This document shows, one piece after another, positions 32,605-32,674 of a DNA stretch of 32,674 bases. Under the pieces are notes generated by a model. The model was not told where the DNA came from, did not search any database, and saw only the letters and a program-made list of their open reading frames with translations. The stretch is from Mesobacterium_A hydrothermale (lineage in GTDB: Bacteria; Pseudomonadota; Alphaproteobacteria; Rhodobacterales; Rhodobacteraceae), in the NCBI RefSeq assembly GCF_035818635.1, contig NZ_JAYLLH010000035.1, positions 1 to 32,674 of the forward strand, in the 5' to 3' direction. The translations under genes and the position numbers were made by a program. Position 1 is the first letter of the stretch, and each line of letters starts with the position of its first letter.

Positions 32605-32674
32605 GGTCCGGGGGGGGGGGGCCCCCCCGCCCCCCCCCCCCCCCCCACCCCCCCCCCCCCGGGGGGGGCCCCCC
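32605..32674. other. G/C-only tail, probable sequence artefact at contig end
   Basis: From 32605 to 32674 the sequence is long G and C runs with only two other bases (a T near 32607 and one A). It is unlike any other part of the window. Its first part aligns with the hairpin region of repeat copy B read on the minus strand, but with the loop turned into G. This suggests failure of base calling or assembly inside a strong GC hairpin. No gene is claimed here. Confidence 0.8.

Noticed and set aside
1..32674. Phage, plasmid, insertion sequence, CRISPR, toxin-antitoxin or anti-phage defence system
   Set aside because: No gene or repeat of these types was found; gene order, strand organisation and base use are uniform apart from the final G/C artefact.

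Overview
The window is high-GC, densely coded, and reads as ordinary chromosome of an alphaproteobacterium, most likely a Rhodobacteraceae (Roseobacter-group) member. This is judged from protein style, the zwf-pgl-pgi order, a fused TAXI-type TRAP transporter, tandem cyclophilins and a characteristic dispersed intergenic repeat; no rRNA or database match was available. I recognise 25 protein-coding genes. I see no tRNA, rRNA, CRISPR array, transposase, integrase or prophage gene.

Left part (1-6.6 kb): a large PIG-L-type deacetylase carrying three C-terminal cadherin-like repeats (probably exported), then a minus-strand unit running from a TAXI solute receptor through an intrinsic terminator to a fused TRAP permease and a universal stress protein. 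6.6-11.6 kb: a tight minus-strand operon (family III CoA-transferase, acyl-CoA-dehydrogenase-fold protein, ThDP enzyme; stop and start codons overlap at each junction) divergent from a LysR regulator with a clear inverted-repeat operator. The dehydrogenase-fold protein lacks the catalytic glutamate at both usual positions and has Gln and Arg where I recall them in 3-sulfinopropionyl-CoA desulfinase. This is the most interesting metabolic module here.

11.6-18.9 kb: xylulokinase; tRNA 2-selenouridine synthase convergent with and overlapping a NADH-dehydrogenase-like/SelD fusion; an EamA exporter with a TTG start; enolase with promoter and terminator. 18.9-20.6 kb: GNAT acetyltransferase, HAD dehalogenase-like protein and DUF985 cupin. 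20.6-24.5 kb: zwf-pgl-pgi, feeding glucose-6-phosphate into the Entner-Doudoroff/pentose-phosphate routes, with a perfect 14-bp LacI-type palindrome in front; a partial match lies in front of eno. 24.5-32.6 kb: an orphan radical SAM protein, anmK and tyrS (divergent), a FemAB-like protein convergent with a DUF3179 protein, two cyclophilins (one exported, one cytoplasmic), and pgk.

The main non-coding theme is a dispersed element made of a strong GC hairpin followed by a conserved ~28-29-nt tail, present four times between genes. The last copy runs into 70 bases of almost pure G/C at the window end, which looks like a sequencing or assembly failure in that copy's hairpin rather than real sequence. 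No stretch longer than about 300 bases lacks a gene; the longest gap is the ~296 bases between the PIG-L and Usp genes.
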